Positions 16,730-25,883 are shown, numbered from the stretch's first letter. The stretch is DNA of 64,000 nucleotides from Clostridia bacterium (GCA_017516315.1 JAFXDE010000046.1:1-64000); one strand, 5' to 3'. The notes: a model not told the origin generated them from the letters alone. Translations and numbers: made by a program.

Positions 16730-17333
16730 TGTTTATTACCTCTCTTAATTTATTTTGCATATTATTAATTCTGAGCTGTTCTGCTCTTATTATTGACATT
16801 ACATCGCTGACTGCATTGTCGAGAACATCATTTTCTACTATGTAGTCGTATTCGTAAGCTCGCTGAAGCTCTGTTTCTGCGATTCTGAGTCTGGCTCTGA
16901 TAGCTTCATCGCTGTCAGTAGCACGGCCTCTCAGACGGGATTCAAGAACCTCAAGTGAGGGCGGTATTATGAAAATTTTTTTCGCTTCCGGAAAAATCTT
17001 CTTTACATTTCCTCCGCCTTCTACCTCTATGATAAGAAAAACCGTTTTTCCTTCCTCGAGATTCTTTTTTACGGGACTGATGGGAGTTCCGTAAAAATTA
17101 TCGCCATACTGAGCGTATTCAAGCATTTCGCCTTCAAGTATGTTCCGGTTAAATTCCTCAGCGGAAATGAAATGGTAATTTACTCCGTCTGTCTCACCGG
17201 GTCTCATCTGCCTCGTAGTCATCGAAACAGAAAGAAAGGCATCTTCCTTCATAATATCGAGAATTTTAGAAACTACCGTATCTTTACCGCAGCCGGACGG
17301 AGCTGAAACGACGACGAGCAAACCTTTATTCAT
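16722..17333 (-). CDS. gmk: Guanylate kinase
   Basis: A 203-residue kinase that phosphorylates GMP to GDP. The P-loop reads APSGCGKDT near residues 10-18. The GMP-binding region holds [17 protein letters not shown] near 39-55 and the lid contains [11 protein letters not shown] near 131-143. It overlaps remA upstream by 8 bp and rpoZ downstream by 8 bp, so all three are tightly coupled. Confidence 0.95.
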   Translation of the reverse strand: MNKGLLVVVSAPSGCGKDTVVSKILDIMKEDAFLSVSMTTRQMRPGETDGVNYHFISAEEFNRNILEGEMLEYAQYGDNFYGTPISPVKKNLEEGKTVFLIIEVEGGGNVKKIFPEAKKIFIIPPSLEVLESRLRGRATDSDEAIRARLRIAETELQRAYEYDYIVENDVLDNAVSDVMSIIRAEQLRINNMQNKLREVINNA

Positions 17334-17598
17334 AATTTACGTCCTCCTCACAGTCTTCGCCCTGCTCTGAATCAAGACGGTTAGCTACAGTCTCACACTG
17401 AAGATATGTAAGGATCACATGGTCACTGTCCATTATAATTACAGCTCTCGTTCTCCTGCCCTGAGTAGCATCGATGAGTGTTCCTCTTTCCTTACATTCC
17501 TGAATTATTCGCTTTATAGGTGCCGAATCGGGACTTACGATAGCTACGAGTCTTTGGGCGTTTATCATATTACCGAAACCAATATTGATTAACTTCAT
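17326..17598 (-). CDS. remA: RemA/DUF370 DNA-binding regulator
   Basis: A 90-residue protein matching RemA, a ring-forming DNA-binding activator of biofilm matrix genes in Bacillus. It opens with [18 protein letters not shown] and keeps [12 protein letters not shown] near 46-57. The C-terminal tail is acidic and variable. The position between yicC and gmk is the conserved one in Firmicutes. The regulon here is unknown. Confidence 0.92.
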   Translation of the reverse strand: MKLINIGFGNMINAQRLVAIVSPDSAPIKRIIQECKERGTLIDATQGRRTRAVIIMDSDHVILTYLQCETVANRLDSEQGEDCEEDVNYE

Positions 17599-17611
17599 AA
17601 TGCTTCACCGT

Positions 17612-18490
17612 TTATTCTATATTCTGAACCTGTTCGCGGATTTTTTCTATTTCAGCCTTAATGTCGATTACCTTGCGGGCAATTTCAACATCCTGAGCCT
17701 TCGAGCCTATAGTGTTTGCCTCTCGGTTAAACTCCTGGATAAGGAAATCGGTTTTTCTGCCGATGGCGATTTCGCTGTCCATAAACTCGTGCATTTGCTC
17801 GATATGGCTTCTGAGTCTCACTGTTTCCTCGGCTACAGCGATCTTATCAGCATAGATGGCTGCCTCGGTAAGAAGTCTTTGCTCATCTACCTGAACATCC
17901 TCGAGTACACCCCTCATTCTTTCGAGAAGCTTACTGTTATATTCTGTTACGGTCTGTGGAGAACGCTCCTCGATAAACTTCACATTTTCGAGAATAGTGT
18001 CACAACGGGAAAGTATATCATCCTTAAGCTTTTCACCCTCTCTTTCTCTCATAGAGATAAAAGAAGCGAGAGCCTTATCTGTGACAGATTTAACAGCATT
18101 CCATATTCTTTCCTCATCAGCCTCAGTTTTATGCACAGAGAAGATATCGTGGTATTTAGCTACAGAAGAAACTGTAATGTCATCTGTAAGTGAATATCTT
18201 TCAGCAAGCTCTTTAAGTGCATCGATATAGCCTGCGGCGAGAGAATGATTTACCGAAACTACGCAATCCTCAATCTCGAGAGCTTCGATCTGCACATAGC
18301 ACTCTAATTTACCTCTCGAAACATAGGACTGAATATAGGATTTAAGCTTTTCCTCGAGGAAGCCGTAAACACGGGGTACTCTCGAAGAAAAATCGAAATA
18401 TCTGTGGTTTACACTTTTCATTTCGACGGTTATACTCATACCGTCGATGGTTTCCTGTGCTCTGCCGAAACCGGTCATACTTTTAATCAT
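17612..18490 (-). CDS. yicC: YicC/YloC-family endoribonuclease
   Basis: A 292-residue protein of the YicC family, recently recognised as an endoribonuclease. It begins MIKSMTGFGRAQ and keeps KSVNHRYFDFSSRVP near 25-39, and the C-terminal DUF1732 part with KTDFLIQEFNREANTIGSKA near 240-260. It is the first gene of the 13-kb operon and has its own perfect promoter at 18538-18566. Confidence 0.92.
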   Translation of the reverse strand: MIKSMTGFGRAQETIDGMSITVEMKSVNHRYFDFSSRVPRVYGFLEEKLKSYIQSYVSRGKLECYVQIEALEIEDCVVSVNHSLAAGYIDALKELAERYSLTDDITVSSVAKYHDIFSVHKTEADEERIWNAVKSVTDKALASFISMREREGEKLKDDILSRCDTILENVKFIEERSPQTVTEYNSKLLERMRGVLEDVQVDEQRLLTEAAIYADKIAVAEETVRLRSHIEQMHEFMDSEIAIGRKTDFLIQEFNREANTIGSKAQDVEIARKVIDIKAEIEKIREQVQNIE

Positions 18491-18537
18491 TTCGGTTGCC
18501 TCCGTAATTAACGAAAAGATACTTTTATATCCTTTTA

Positions 18538-18566
18538 ATTATATATTGTTTTAGCGTATTTGTCAA
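18538..18566 (-). promoter_or_regulatory. Consensus sigma-A promoter for the yicC-to-spoVM operon
   Basis: On the minus strand TTGACA (18566-18561) and TATAAT (18543-18538) with a 17-base spacer, a full consensus match. It begins the long run from yicC through spoVM and sits just beyond the end of the 108-aa gene of the upstream run. Confidence 0.85.
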
Positions 18567-18586
18567 ATATTTTCGTCCCTTTTTGC

Positions 18587-18913
18587 TTATTTGCAGCAGG
18601 ACCCCATAAGAATAGTCGGGATATCATTGACATAACCCTCGTCAGTCTTTTCGAAATTCATTCTGTCAAGAAAAGCACCGATGTTTTTACAGGTGCATTT
18701 GCCCATATAAATATTTTTTAGCGAAGCGTAATTATAAGCGGAACGAAGTAGACCCTCCACAAGATAGGGCCTGTCCTGATTAAAGTCTATTTCGTAAACT
18801 TCAGCGAAATTTCTGTCCGATTTAAGCAGACAGAAGCCGCACTGAGCATCGTCCTCATAAGCTATAAATTTAGTAACATCATCTGTTAAAGCTTCCGGTT
18901 TAAAAAACAGCAT
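18587..18913 (-). CDS. Hypothetical protein, 108 aa (possible GNAT-like fold)
   Basis: I do not recognise this gene by name. Its 108 residues contain a beta-like CGFCLL stretch near 27-32, a central helix-like run, and KNIGAFLDRMNFEKTDEG near 76-93, which resembles the end of an acetyltransferase fold, but a full acetyl-CoA site is missing. It has six cysteines including the terminal GSCCK. It follows rluB by 2 bp and ends the operon. The GNAT link is a guess. Confidence 0.6.
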   Translation of the reverse strand: MLFFKPEALTDDVTKFIAYEDDAQCGFCLLKSDRNFAEVYEIDFNQDRPYLVEGLLRSAYNYASLKNIYMGKCTCKNIGAFLDRMNFEKTDEGYVNDIPTILMGSCCK

Positions 18914-18915
18914 AA

Positions 18916-19659
18916 TTATTTCTTCTTTCTTTCCATTCCTGCAGCTATCATAAGCTTTCTGACTTCATCCTCTGTGAGATTTCGCCAATCGCCCTGCTTG
19001 AGCATACCTAATTTTACCGAGCCGACCTGAGTTCTTTTGAGTCTCGCTACCTCTAAGCCGACAGCCTCACACATCTTTCTTATCTGTCTGTTTCTGCCCT
19101 CGTAAAGAATAATTTCGAGGACTACTCTGCCCTCTTCTCTCGTAATCACACGGATTTCGGCAGGAGCCGTCATACGGTCATCGATTACGATACCTGTAGT
19201 AAGCTCAGTAATCTGTTCCTGGGTAATAGTCGGTCTTACCGTAACGCGGTAGGTTTTAGGTACATGCTTTCTCGGATGTGTCATTGCATTTGCAAATTCA
19301 CCGTCATTTGTACAAAGAAGCATACCTTCGCTGTCTCTGTCGAGTCTGCCGACGGGATAAACTCTGCCGGGAACATCCTTTATCAGCTCTGCTACACATT
19401 TTCTGTCTCTTTCATCACTCATAGTAGTGATAAAGCCTCTCGGCTTATGAAGCATTATATATGTGTATGATTTCTGCCTGATGATTTTTTTACCCTTTAC
19501 GGTAACAGTATCGCTTTTAGGGTTAATCTTGTCACCGACGGAAGCTACCTGTCCGTTTACGCGTACTGCACCCTGCTCGATAAGCTCCTCGCTTTTTCTT
19601 CGTGAAGCGACACCGCATTCCGATAAATATTTCTGGAGCCTGACTTTACCGTCTGTCAT
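18916..19659 (-). CDS. rluB: Pseudouridine synthase RluB
   Basis: A 247-residue enzyme that makes pseudouridine in 23S rRNA (position 2605 in E. coli numbering). An S4 RNA-binding domain (about 4-62) precedes the catalytic domain with GRLDRDSEGMLL near 109-120 holding the nucleophile Asp, and the NRQIRKM motif near 211. I chose the ATG at 19659 because GGAAGG lies 10 bases upstream; upstream starts leave no room for a ribosome site. It starts 5 bp after dacF. Confidence 0.93.
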   Translation of the reverse strand: MTDGKVRLQKYLSECGVASRRKSEELIEQGAVRVNGQVASVGDKINPKSDTVTVKGKKIIRQKSYTYIMLHKPRGFITTMSDERDRKCVAELIKDVPGRVYPVGRLDRDSEGMLLCTNDGEFANAMTHPRKHVPKTYRVTVRPTITQEQITELTTGIVIDDRMTAPAEIRVITREEGRVVLEIILYEGRNRQIRKMCEAVGLEVARLKRTQVGSVKLGMLKQGDWRNLTEDEVRKLMIAAGMERKKK

Positions 19660-19664
19660 TATTA

Positions 19665-20792
19665 TCATTCCTTCCTGAACAGTGTCTTTAACCATTCAAT
19701 TAAAGATTTTTTCTCTTTATAAGACTCATCTGAGGCGGCGACATTATGCTTTGAATATATATACGATGTATGTATAAGCTCGCCAGATAAGTAATAATTG
19801 ATTTTACCTATTATTTCATTCTCCTTTAAAGGCGCATAAATTATCGGCGGCAGAATTATCTGCTCGGTAATATCACCCTTATCCTTATAAAAGAAATCGT
19901 ATTCGCGGCAATAAATTTCAGCTTCCATTGTATCGGAGCCGTAAACCGGGATTTTATCATTATACGAAAACTTAACGGTAGTTTTATTAAGCTCAGCATA
20001 GGATAAATCATAAAGCTTGCGGTGGTCATTCCAGTCATCGCCGGCGTTCAGAGTTACACAGACAAGAGTGGCACCGTCTCTTTCACAAGCCGAAACGAGA
20101 CATCTTCCGCTTTTTTTAGTAAAGCCTGTCTTTATGCCGAATACACCCTCACAGGATTCCAAAAGCTTGTTATGATTCGAAAAAGTAACAGAAATATCCG
20201 GCTTGATAAAATCTATTTTTTCACTTTTGTCGGAGCATATTTCACGGAAAACGGGATTTTTAACAGAATATGCACCGAGTAAAGCCATATCGTAAGCCGA
20301 AGAATAATGCATTTCATCATCAAGCCCCGAAGGCGTAACGAAATTGGTTCTGTTCATCCCTATTTCCTTTGCCTTTGAGTTCATTATATCTGAAAAGCCA
20401 CTGAATGTTCCGCCCAGGTGCAGAGCGCAGACATTTGCCGCATCGTTTCCCGACTCGAGCATCATACCGTAAACGAGGCTTTCAAGAGTAAGAACATATC
20501 CTGCCTTAAGACCGATGGATGTGCCTTCCGTCAGGGCCTCAGAGGTTACTGTAACCTTTTCGTTAAGTTTTCCCGACTCGATAGCGATAATAGCGGTCAT
20601 TATTTTTGTAGTGCTGGCCATCGAGCGCTTTTCATAGGCATTCTTTTCGAAAATAATCTCCTTTGTTTCAGCGTTGATTACTACGCAGCTTTCAGCGCTG
20701 ATATCCGCCGAAAAGCAGTAAAATGATAAAAAGGAAATAACCAAGGATACAATAGGTAAAATAATAATCTTTTTAATTAACAAAGCAACCAC
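19665..20792 (-). CDS. D-alanyl-D-alanine carboxypeptidase (DacF/DacB type)
   Basis: A peptidoglycan DD-carboxypeptidase, S11 family, about 375 residues. A signal peptide or anchor (about 8-28) is followed by STTK (Ser60, Lys63), SGN (114-116) and KTG near 223, the three active-site boxes, then a C-terminal beta domain. The neighbours scpA-scpB and rluB match the Bacillus dacB region, suggesting a spore cortex role. The start is uncertain: GTG at 20792 lies inside the likely ribosome site AGGTGG, and a TTG at 20783 fits better. That ribosome site lies in a hairpin. Confidence 0.88.
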   Translation of the reverse strand: MVALLIKKIIILPIVSLVISFLSFYCFSADISAESCVVINAETKEIIFEKNAYEKRSMASTTKIMTAIIAIESGKLNEKVTVTSEALTEGTSIGLKAGYVLTLESLVYGMMLESGNDAANVCALHLGGTFSGFSDIMNSKAKEIGMNRTNFVTPSGLDDEMHYSSAYDMALLGAYSVKNPVFREICSDKSEKIDFIKPDISVTFSNHNKLLESCEGVFGIKTGFTKKSGRCLVSACERDGATLVCVTLNAGDDWNDHRKLYDLSYAELNKTTVKFSYNDKIPVYGSDTMEAEIYCREYDFFYKDKGDITEQIILPPIIYAPLKENEIIGKINYYLSGELIHTSYIYSKHNVAASDESYKEKKSLIEWLKTLFRKE

Positions 20793-20820
20793 CTGCCGAT
20801 AAAATTATATGCAGGCGGTT
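20787..20820 (-). promoter_or_regulatory. Hairpin masking the dacF ribosome-binding site
   Basis: On the minus strand AACCGCCTGC (20820-20811) pairs with GCAGGTGGTT (20796-20787) across a 14-base AT-rich loop, a 10-bp stem with one G-U pair. The 3' arm contains AGGTGG, the only convincing ribosome site for the carboxypeptidase. A proper U-run does not follow, so a plain terminator is less likely than a translation control element. Confidence 0.5.
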
Positions 20821-20856
20821 GTATTAAAATTAATATAAATCGAAGCCGACCGAGAA

Positions 20857-21249
20857 TTATTCGGTAACCTCGGGTACATCCTTCTTTGCTTTGTTCATAA
20901 GACCTGTTACCTTGTCAAACATTTCGGGAACAAGATTAACAACTCTTTCAGCTGCATTATCGTAAGCTGTGATATGCTTGAGGGTTACTTCACCGCCGTT
21001 GATTACGAGGAAAGCAACAGGAGTAATGGTAACACCTGCACCGCCACCGCCGCCGAAAAGCTCCTTTGAGCCCTTAGAGGGAAAGTCAGCACCGCCTGAA
21101 GCGAAGCCGTATGTAACCTTAGAAACGGGAATAATTGTAGTGCCGCCCTCTGCGTAAATTGCTTCACCGATGATTGTGCTTGTATCTACAAGATCACGGA
21201 TTTTTTCAATTGTTGAGGAGAGGATTGCACCTGCTGATTTTTCTGCCAT
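20857..21249 (-). CDS. gerW: GerW/YtfJ-family sporulation protein
   Basis: A 130-residue protein of the YtfJ/GerW family, needed for normal spore germination in Bacillus. It shows IREKIRDL-like start, GEAIYAEGGTTIIPVSKVTYGFASGG-type content around 28-55 (positions given, not quoted in full), a Gly-rich FGGGGGAGVTITPVAFLVI near 65-83, and an acidic C-terminus. It follows the DUF2953 gene by 6 bp, the same pairing as ytfI-ytfJ in Bacillus. Confidence 0.9.
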   Translation of the reverse strand: MAEKSAGAILSSTIEKIRDLVDTSTIIGEAIYAEGGTTIIPVSKVTYGFASGGADFPSKGSKELFGGGGGAGVTITPVAFLVINGGEVTLKHITAYDNAAERVVNLVPEMFDKVTGLMNKAKKDVPEVTE

Positions 21250-21255
21250 TGTATA

Positions 21256-21966
21256 TCATCCTTTCATAGTCTGATTATTGATTTCTTCATTTTCTTTATT
21301 ATTATTTTTCTTGGCGCCTGTAATGAATTTCAGACCAACCTTGAAAATTAATCTCACTACCATACCCACTGTGGAATTAATGATTTTTCTGACGCATATT
21401 TTCATTTCACAGTAGAATTCGCCTTCGGTTTTATTAGCTAAAAAGTCAGGCGATACATTAATGTCATACTTTCTGACGACATTATTCGAGCAAATAAAGC
21501 CCATGACGGGGAAAACCTTCTGACAAACCTGACCGTACTTTATAGCTGTAGCTGCCGAATCACCCGTGCCGACCCTGATATCCAGATCGAGTCTTTCGAA
21601 AACAACGCTTCTGAACATTTTTCCGCCGTAAATTTTAAAGACATTGCCGAGATTAGTAATGACAGTTATCATACCGTCATGGCCGTTTGCCTTTATCATT
21701 TCGAGAATAGGATTAGGCTTTTTTTCCTTAGGTGTCTCGTCTTCTTTTTTCGGCTCCTTCGGAGGCTTAGGCTCTTTGGGCTTTTTTGGCTTTTTTTCTT
21801 TTTTCGGTCCCGCGGGTAAAATATTAAGCTTAATAAACAGATATTTTACGGACAGACGGATTTTATTGTCATAAGCAAGGGTTACTCTGACAGGTACCGA
21901 TAAAACCGAAACGAAGAATAATGCTATTCCAAGCAGAACCAACAAAAAAAACTGAAATCCTGTCAC
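21256..21966 (-). CDS. DUF2953 domain protein (YtfI-like)
   Basis: A 236-residue protein with one N-terminal transmembrane helix (about 4-24), a Lys/Pro/Glu-rich linker (about 52-85) and a C-terminal domain of the DUF2953 family (about 115-215). The start codon is GTG with AAGGGTGAG upstream. It is paired with gerW, as in Bacillus ytfI-ytfJ, so a spore-related role is likely, but no biochemical function is known to me. Confidence 0.82.
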   Translation of the reverse strand: MTGFQFFLLVLLGIALFFVSVLSVPVRVTLAYDNKIRLSVKYLFIKLNILPAGPKKEKKPKKPKEPKPPKEPKKEDETPKEKKPNPILEMIKANGHDGMITVITNLGNVFKIYGGKMFRSVVFERLDLDIRVGTGDSAATAIKYGQVCQKVFPVMGFICSNNVVRKYDINVSPDFLANKTEGEFYCEMKICVRKIINSTVGMVVRLIFKVGLKFITGAKKNNNKENEEINNQTMKG

Positions 21967-22028
21967 ATTCTCACCCTTTCATAATTCTTCTAATATATGT
22001 TACCTCAAAAATAAGATTTCGTCAACTG

Positions 22029-22586
22029 TTAATTTGAAATCTGTACGTTCTTTTCGTCATTTTTTTCTGTTTCTTCATCATTTTTAGGTAAAGGCGGAAG
22101 CTCGTCAAGTGAAGAAATGCAGAAGCACCTGAGAAATTCGGGAGTCGTACCGTAAATAAGAGGTCTGCCCGGTAAATCAAGTCTGCCTTTTTCTTCGATA
22201 AGAGATTTCTGACAGAGATTAGAAATTACTGCGGAACAGTCCACTCCTCTTATCTGCTCGATAAAAGCTTTAGTTACAGGCTGATTATATGCAATAATAG
22301 CCAGAACCTCAAAGGCCGCCTGTGAAAGAGGCGTATTTTTCTTAACCTCGATAATTTTTCTGATGCTGTCAGCAAATTCTGTCTTAGAGCAAATCTGATA
22401 TTTATCCTCTAATCTGAGAAGACAGATACCCGAATCCTCTTTGCTGTATCTTGACTTTAAAACCGATAAAGCCTCTTCGATGAGAATTTCATCTACAGCA
22501 AGAGCCAGGGAAATTTTAGATATTTCAGTAGGCTCGCCCATAGCGAAAAGTACAGCCTCAATAGTTGCTATAAGTTTTTTATCCAT
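22029..22586 (-). CDS. scpB: Segregation and condensation protein ScpB
   Basis: A 185-residue winged-helix subunit of the SMC-ScpA-ScpB condensin. It begins MDKKLIATIEAVLFAMGEP and keeps LSQAAFEVLAIIAYNQPVTK near 81-100 and the GRPLIYGTT motif near 143. I chose ATG at 22586, which overlaps the scpA stop by 8 bp; an earlier in-frame start at 22637 would lie deep inside scpA. The C-terminal tail after about 170 is acidic and variable. Confidence 0.93.
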   Translation of the reverse strand: MDKKLIATIEAVLFAMGEPTEISKISLALAVDEILIEEALSVLKSRYSKEDSGICLLRLEDKYQICSKTEFADSIRKIIEVKKNTPLSQAAFEVLAIIAYNQPVTKAFIEQIRGVDCSAVISNLCQKSLIEEKGRLDLPGRPLIYGTTPEFLRCFCISSLDELPPLPKNDEETEKNDEKNVQISN

Positions 22587-23367
22587 TATTTTCACCGTCC
22601 GATTCTGAAAGCTTTTCGCTTTCTTCTTCAAAGTCACTTACAAAGCTTGTGTCGTTAATGTCCGTGGTTTCGGAAACAGAGACATTAAGCTGACCGTTTT
22701 CATCATCGACCTTGATTTTATTTGCTTTTATAAGCTCGAGCATAGCGAGAAAGGTGGCGACCATTTCCGAGCGTGATGTAGCATCAGCAAAGAAATCAGA
22801 AAATCTTCTTTTACCTCTGTTTCTGAATTTATGGTATATTCCTCCTATACGGGAAGCCACGGATACTATCTTTTTTGACACAATAGCCGTAAAGGCCTCC
22901 ATAGGCGGCGGAAGCCTGCGCTTTCCTTTTCCCACAGCAGAAAGATAGAAACGGAAAAGATCCTCTCTCTCATGGAGCCGTTCATATTTTTTATCCGATT
23001 CTATTTTCATCTGCTCACGGCAGAAATGATCAAAGCCCTTTGCCTGCTCAGCTATCTTTCCTGCCATAATTTTACAGTCTCTGTATTCGATCAGCTCGCC
23101 GGAAAGCTCTCTTTTCAGCTCCTCAGCCTCTTCGTAAACAGGTAAAAGTGAAACAGATTTGATATAGACCAATCTTGCCGCCATTTCCAGAAATTCACTG
23201 GCGATTTCCATATCGGCTTCCTTCATCTGTCTTACATAATCCGTATACTGCTCAACCAGCTCAAATATAGGTATGTCATTGATATTAAGCTTGTGTTTAT
23301 TTATAAGATGCAGTAAAAGGTCCATAGGCCCTTCAAAGACATCGATTTTATACTGAATTTTATCCAT
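22579..23367 (-). CDS. scpA: Segregation and condensation protein ScpA
   Basis: A 262-residue kleisin subunit that bridges the SMC heads. It starts MDKIQYKIDVFEGPMDLLLH and keeps DIPIFELVEQYTDYV near 37-51, EFLEMAARLVYIKS near 62-75, and FLAMLELIKANKIKV near 209-223. The C-terminus is acidic. It overlaps scpB by 8 bp, the usual arrangement, and lies 13 bp after the M50 protease gene. Confidence 0.94.
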   Translation of the reverse strand: MDKIQYKIDVFEGPMDLLLHLINKHKLNINDIPIFELVEQYTDYVRQMKEADMEIASEFLEMAARLVYIKSVSLLPVYEEAEELKRELSGELIEYRDCKIMAGKIAEQAKGFDHFCREQMKIESDKKYERLHEREDLFRFYLSAVGKGKRRLPPPMEAFTAIVSKKIVSVASRIGGIYHKFRNRGKRRFSDFFADATSRSEMVATFLAMLELIKANKIKVDDENGQLNVSVSETTDINDTSFVSDFEEESEKLSESDGENNG

Positions 23368-23380
23368 TTTTCACCTTTTG

Positions 23381-24052
23381 TCATATACCTAAGGGCAATG
23401 ATGCGATATTAAAAATCAAATTAAATAAAAGTCCTGAGAGAAAGCTTATAGGTCCGTCAAGCACTCCTAAGAAAACGAGGGCAAGCACACCGTAAACGAT
23501 GTATCTCTCATACTGCATTATGGTGTAGTAATACTTATCCGGAATTATGAGACTGAAAATTCTCGAGCCGTCAAGAGGCGGAATCGGCAGAAGATTGAAC
23601 ACTGCCAAGGAAATATTAATCTGTGCCGCAGTAAGCATAAATACTACGATATAATAAGCAAAGCTTCCTTCGGATATACCAACCTTAACCTGTATAAGAA
23701 GACCGAAGAAAACAAATATAAACGCCATGATAACATTCGAGACAGGTCCTGCAAGCGCCGTAAGTGCCATATAGGGCTTTCTCTTTTTAAAGTTTCTTAT
23801 GTTTACGGGAACAGCCTTAGCGTAGCCGAAGCCTGCAAGAATAATCATAAGAGCGCCTATGGGGTCTATATGTGCCAGAGGATTAGTCGTCATTCTGCCC
23901 TTAAGTCTCGCCGTGTCATCGCCGAGCTTATGTGCCACGAAGGCGTGGGCAAACTCGTGGATAGGCAAAACACAGAAAATTACAAAGACTCTTACCATAA
24001 GATTAATAATAAGATCAAAGGATAAACCGTCACGGATTAAATCAAAAATCAT
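23381..24052 (-). CDS. Site-2 protease-type M50 membrane metallopeptidase
   Basis: A 223-residue polytopic membrane protease of the YwhC/FtsH-independent M50 group. The zinc motif HEFAH is near residues 33-37 and the second ligand site is LLPIPPLDGSR near 155-165. About five hydrophobic segments are visible. The substrate is unknown. It overlaps prmC by 4 bp and lies before scpA, a frequent Firmicute order. Confidence 0.9.
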   Translation of the reverse strand: MIFDLIRDGLSFDLIINLMVRVFVIFCVLPIHEFAHAFVAHKLGDDTARLKGRMTTNPLAHIDPIGALMIILAGFGYAKAVPVNIRNFKKRKPYMALTALAGPVSNVIMAFIFVFFGLLIQVKVGISEGSFAYYIVVFMLTAAQINISLAVFNLLPIPPLDGSRIFSLIIPDKYYYTIMQYERYIVYGVLALVFLGVLDGPISFLSGLLFNLIFNIASLPLGI

Positions 24053-24897
24053 ATTTTACGCCTCTTTCCTATAACAAATCTGTCAACATCACTGTAATCC
24101 TTTACAAAGATTACGCTAAAATTTTTCTTTTCAAGAATAACCTTGATTTCTTCTGCCTGCTCCTCACCGCATTCAAAGGCAAACATCCCGTCATCGGCAA
24201 GATAATCCGTCCATTTTTCCGCAATCAAGCGGTAAAAATCAAGGCCGTCCTCACCGCCGTCGAGAGCCATTTCAGGCTCAAGAAGAACCTCAGACTGCAA
24301 ATCGGGTATTTCGGCAGATTTAATGTAAGGCGGATTAGAAATTATTACATCAAATAAAGGCAAATCGCCTAATTTGTCGATACAGAAGATATCTCCGTTA
24401 ATTACCGTAGTGCTCTTATCACCGAGAATGCTTTCGGCATTTTCACAGCAAACCTTATAGGCTTCTGAGGATTTTTCTACCATATAAACACAGGCAGAAG
24501 CGATGTTATCCTTTACGGTAATTCCTATACATCCGCTGCCGGCACATAAATCAGCAACAACGGGAGAGCTTTTATCCTTAAGATAATCAATTACATATTC
24601 ACAGAGAAGCTCTGTCTCGGGACGGGGTATAAGTACATTTTCATTAACCTTAAATGTTTTTCCGAAAAAATCCCACTCCCCTATTATGTACTGAACGGGA
24701 ACGCCGGATAACCTTCTGTTTATCATGCTTTCTGCGGCAGTGACTTCCTCATCGGTAAGGATGCGGTTTTTATTAAGAAGAAAATCAGTTTCAGTAAACG
24801 ACATAGCCTTTTTAAGGATAATTCTCGCTTCCGTCGAAGAATTATCGATTTTCTCAAGCTTACTGACAGAACTTATGTAAAGCTCATTAAGTGTCAT
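24049..24897 (-). CDS. prmC: Release factor glutamine methyltransferase PrmC
   Basis: A 282-residue SAM enzyme that methylates the GGQ glutamine of release factors. The N-terminal helical domain (about 1-75) precedes VLIPRPETE near 92-100, the SAM motif ADLCAGSGCIGI near 114-125, and the catalytic SNPPY near 186-190. It overlaps DUF1385 upstream and the M50 gene downstream by 4 bp each. The classical partner prfA is not in the window. Confidence 0.95.
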   Translation of the reverse strand: MTLNELYISSVSKLEKIDNSSTEARIILKKAMSFTETDFLLNKNRILTDEEVTAAESMINRRLSGVPVQYIIGEWDFFGKTFKVNENVLIPRPETELLCEYVIDYLKDKSSPVVADLCAGSGCIGITVKDNIASACVYMVEKSSEAYKVCCENAESILGDKSTTVINGDIFCIDKLGDLPLFDVIISNPPYIKSAEIPDLQSEVLLEPEMALDGGEDGLDFYRLIAEKWTDYLADDGMFAFECGEEQAEEIKVILEKKNFSVIFVKDYSDVDRFVIGKRRKI

Positions 24898-25868
24898 ACA
24901 TCATCGTCCTCATCGATTACAGCTTTGAAGGAGGTAAGTGCGACCTCTATCATATCATCATCCGGCTCTTTAGTAGTTAGCTTCTGCATCCAGAGACCGG
25001 GTGCGGCTAAAATCTTTACGAGTAAATTATCGTGCTTACCTGCATATCGGATAAACTCGTAGCTTATGCCTGTAATAAGAGGAAGAATGAGAAGCTTTAC
25101 AGCCATCCAGACTACAGTCTGATTTCGAAGCTCGGGAAAAGCTACTGATATAGCCGAAGAAATAATCACGCTTATAATAATTATAACGAAAATAAAGCTT
25201 GTACCGCATCGGGGATGGAATCTTGACATCTTCTTTACATTTTCGACTGTAAGATCGAGCCCTTTCTCGTAGCAAAAAATAGTTTTATGCTCAGCGCCGT
25301 GGTACATAAAGGTGCGCCTTATATCCTTCATAAATGACACAAGAGCGATGTATGCCACAAAGATAGCCATACGGATAATCCCCTCAAAGAGAGCACGGAA
25401 ATTAGTAAGGCTATCCCCTGCCAGCTTATTGATGAAATCGACTACAATAGTAGGAAGATAGAAGAAAAGTAAAAATGCGAGTCCTACACCGAGAACAGAT
25501 GCTATAGCTGTAATAACACCCATTACTTTCTTATTAAGATGGTCATTTAGCCATTTGTCGAGCTTGGAGGAATTTTCCTCGTCTTCTATGTCCTCAAGAC
25601 CTGACTTTTCCGCAGAAATCATCAGACATTTATATCCGAACATCATTGACTCGATATAGTTTACCACACCTCTGATGAGGGGCCAGCCTAAAAATTTGAT
25701 TTTATCCTTTATGTGCTTAACCTCGAGCATTTCTGTATCAATTTCACCGTCAGGGGTACGCACGGAAACAGCGGCCTTTCCCTTGGGGTGCATCATCATA
25801 ATTCCTTCAATGAGAGCCTGACCGCCGATTGAAGTTTTTCTTATAATCTGTTCATTTTCAGTTTTCAT
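24894..25868 (-). CDS. DUF1385 membrane protein (YqhQ-like)
   Basis: A 324-residue membrane protein. The N-terminus holds SIGGQALIEGIMMMHPKG near 13-30, the family signature, then about four hydrophobic helices (roughly 115-145, 160-185, 225-245, 252-275) and a conserved YHGAEHKTIFCYE stretch near 190-202 with a possible metal-binding His pair. The function is unknown in the family. It lies between the phosphohexomutase gene and prmC, a conserved clostridial neighbour pair. Confidence 0.88.
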   Translation of the reverse strand: MKTENEQIIRKTSIGGQALIEGIMMMHPKGKAAVSVRTPDGEIDTEMLEVKHIKDKIKFLGWPLIRGVVNYIESMMFGYKCLMISAEKSGLEDIEDEENSSKLDKWLNDHLNKKVMGVITAIASVLGVGLAFLLFFYLPTIVVDFINKLAGDSLTNFRALFEGIIRMAIFVAYIALVSFMKDIRRTFMYHGAEHKTIFCYEKGLDLTVENVKKMSRFHPRCGTSFIFVIIIISVIISSAISVAFPELRNQTVVWMAVKLLILPLITGISYEFIRYAGKHDNLLVKILAAPGLWMQKLTTKEPDDDMIEVALTSFKAVIDEDDDV

Positions 25869-25883
25869 AGTAACCTCCTTTAA

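Noticed and set aside
17585..18193. A 202-codon plus-strand open frame over yicC
   Set aside because: It lies opposite a well-conserved gene and reads as hydrophobic low-complexity without motifs.
20787..20820. Hairpin ahead of dacF as a simple terminator
   Set aside because: It lacks a clean U-run in either direction and contains the ribosome site, so regulation is a better reading, though not proven.
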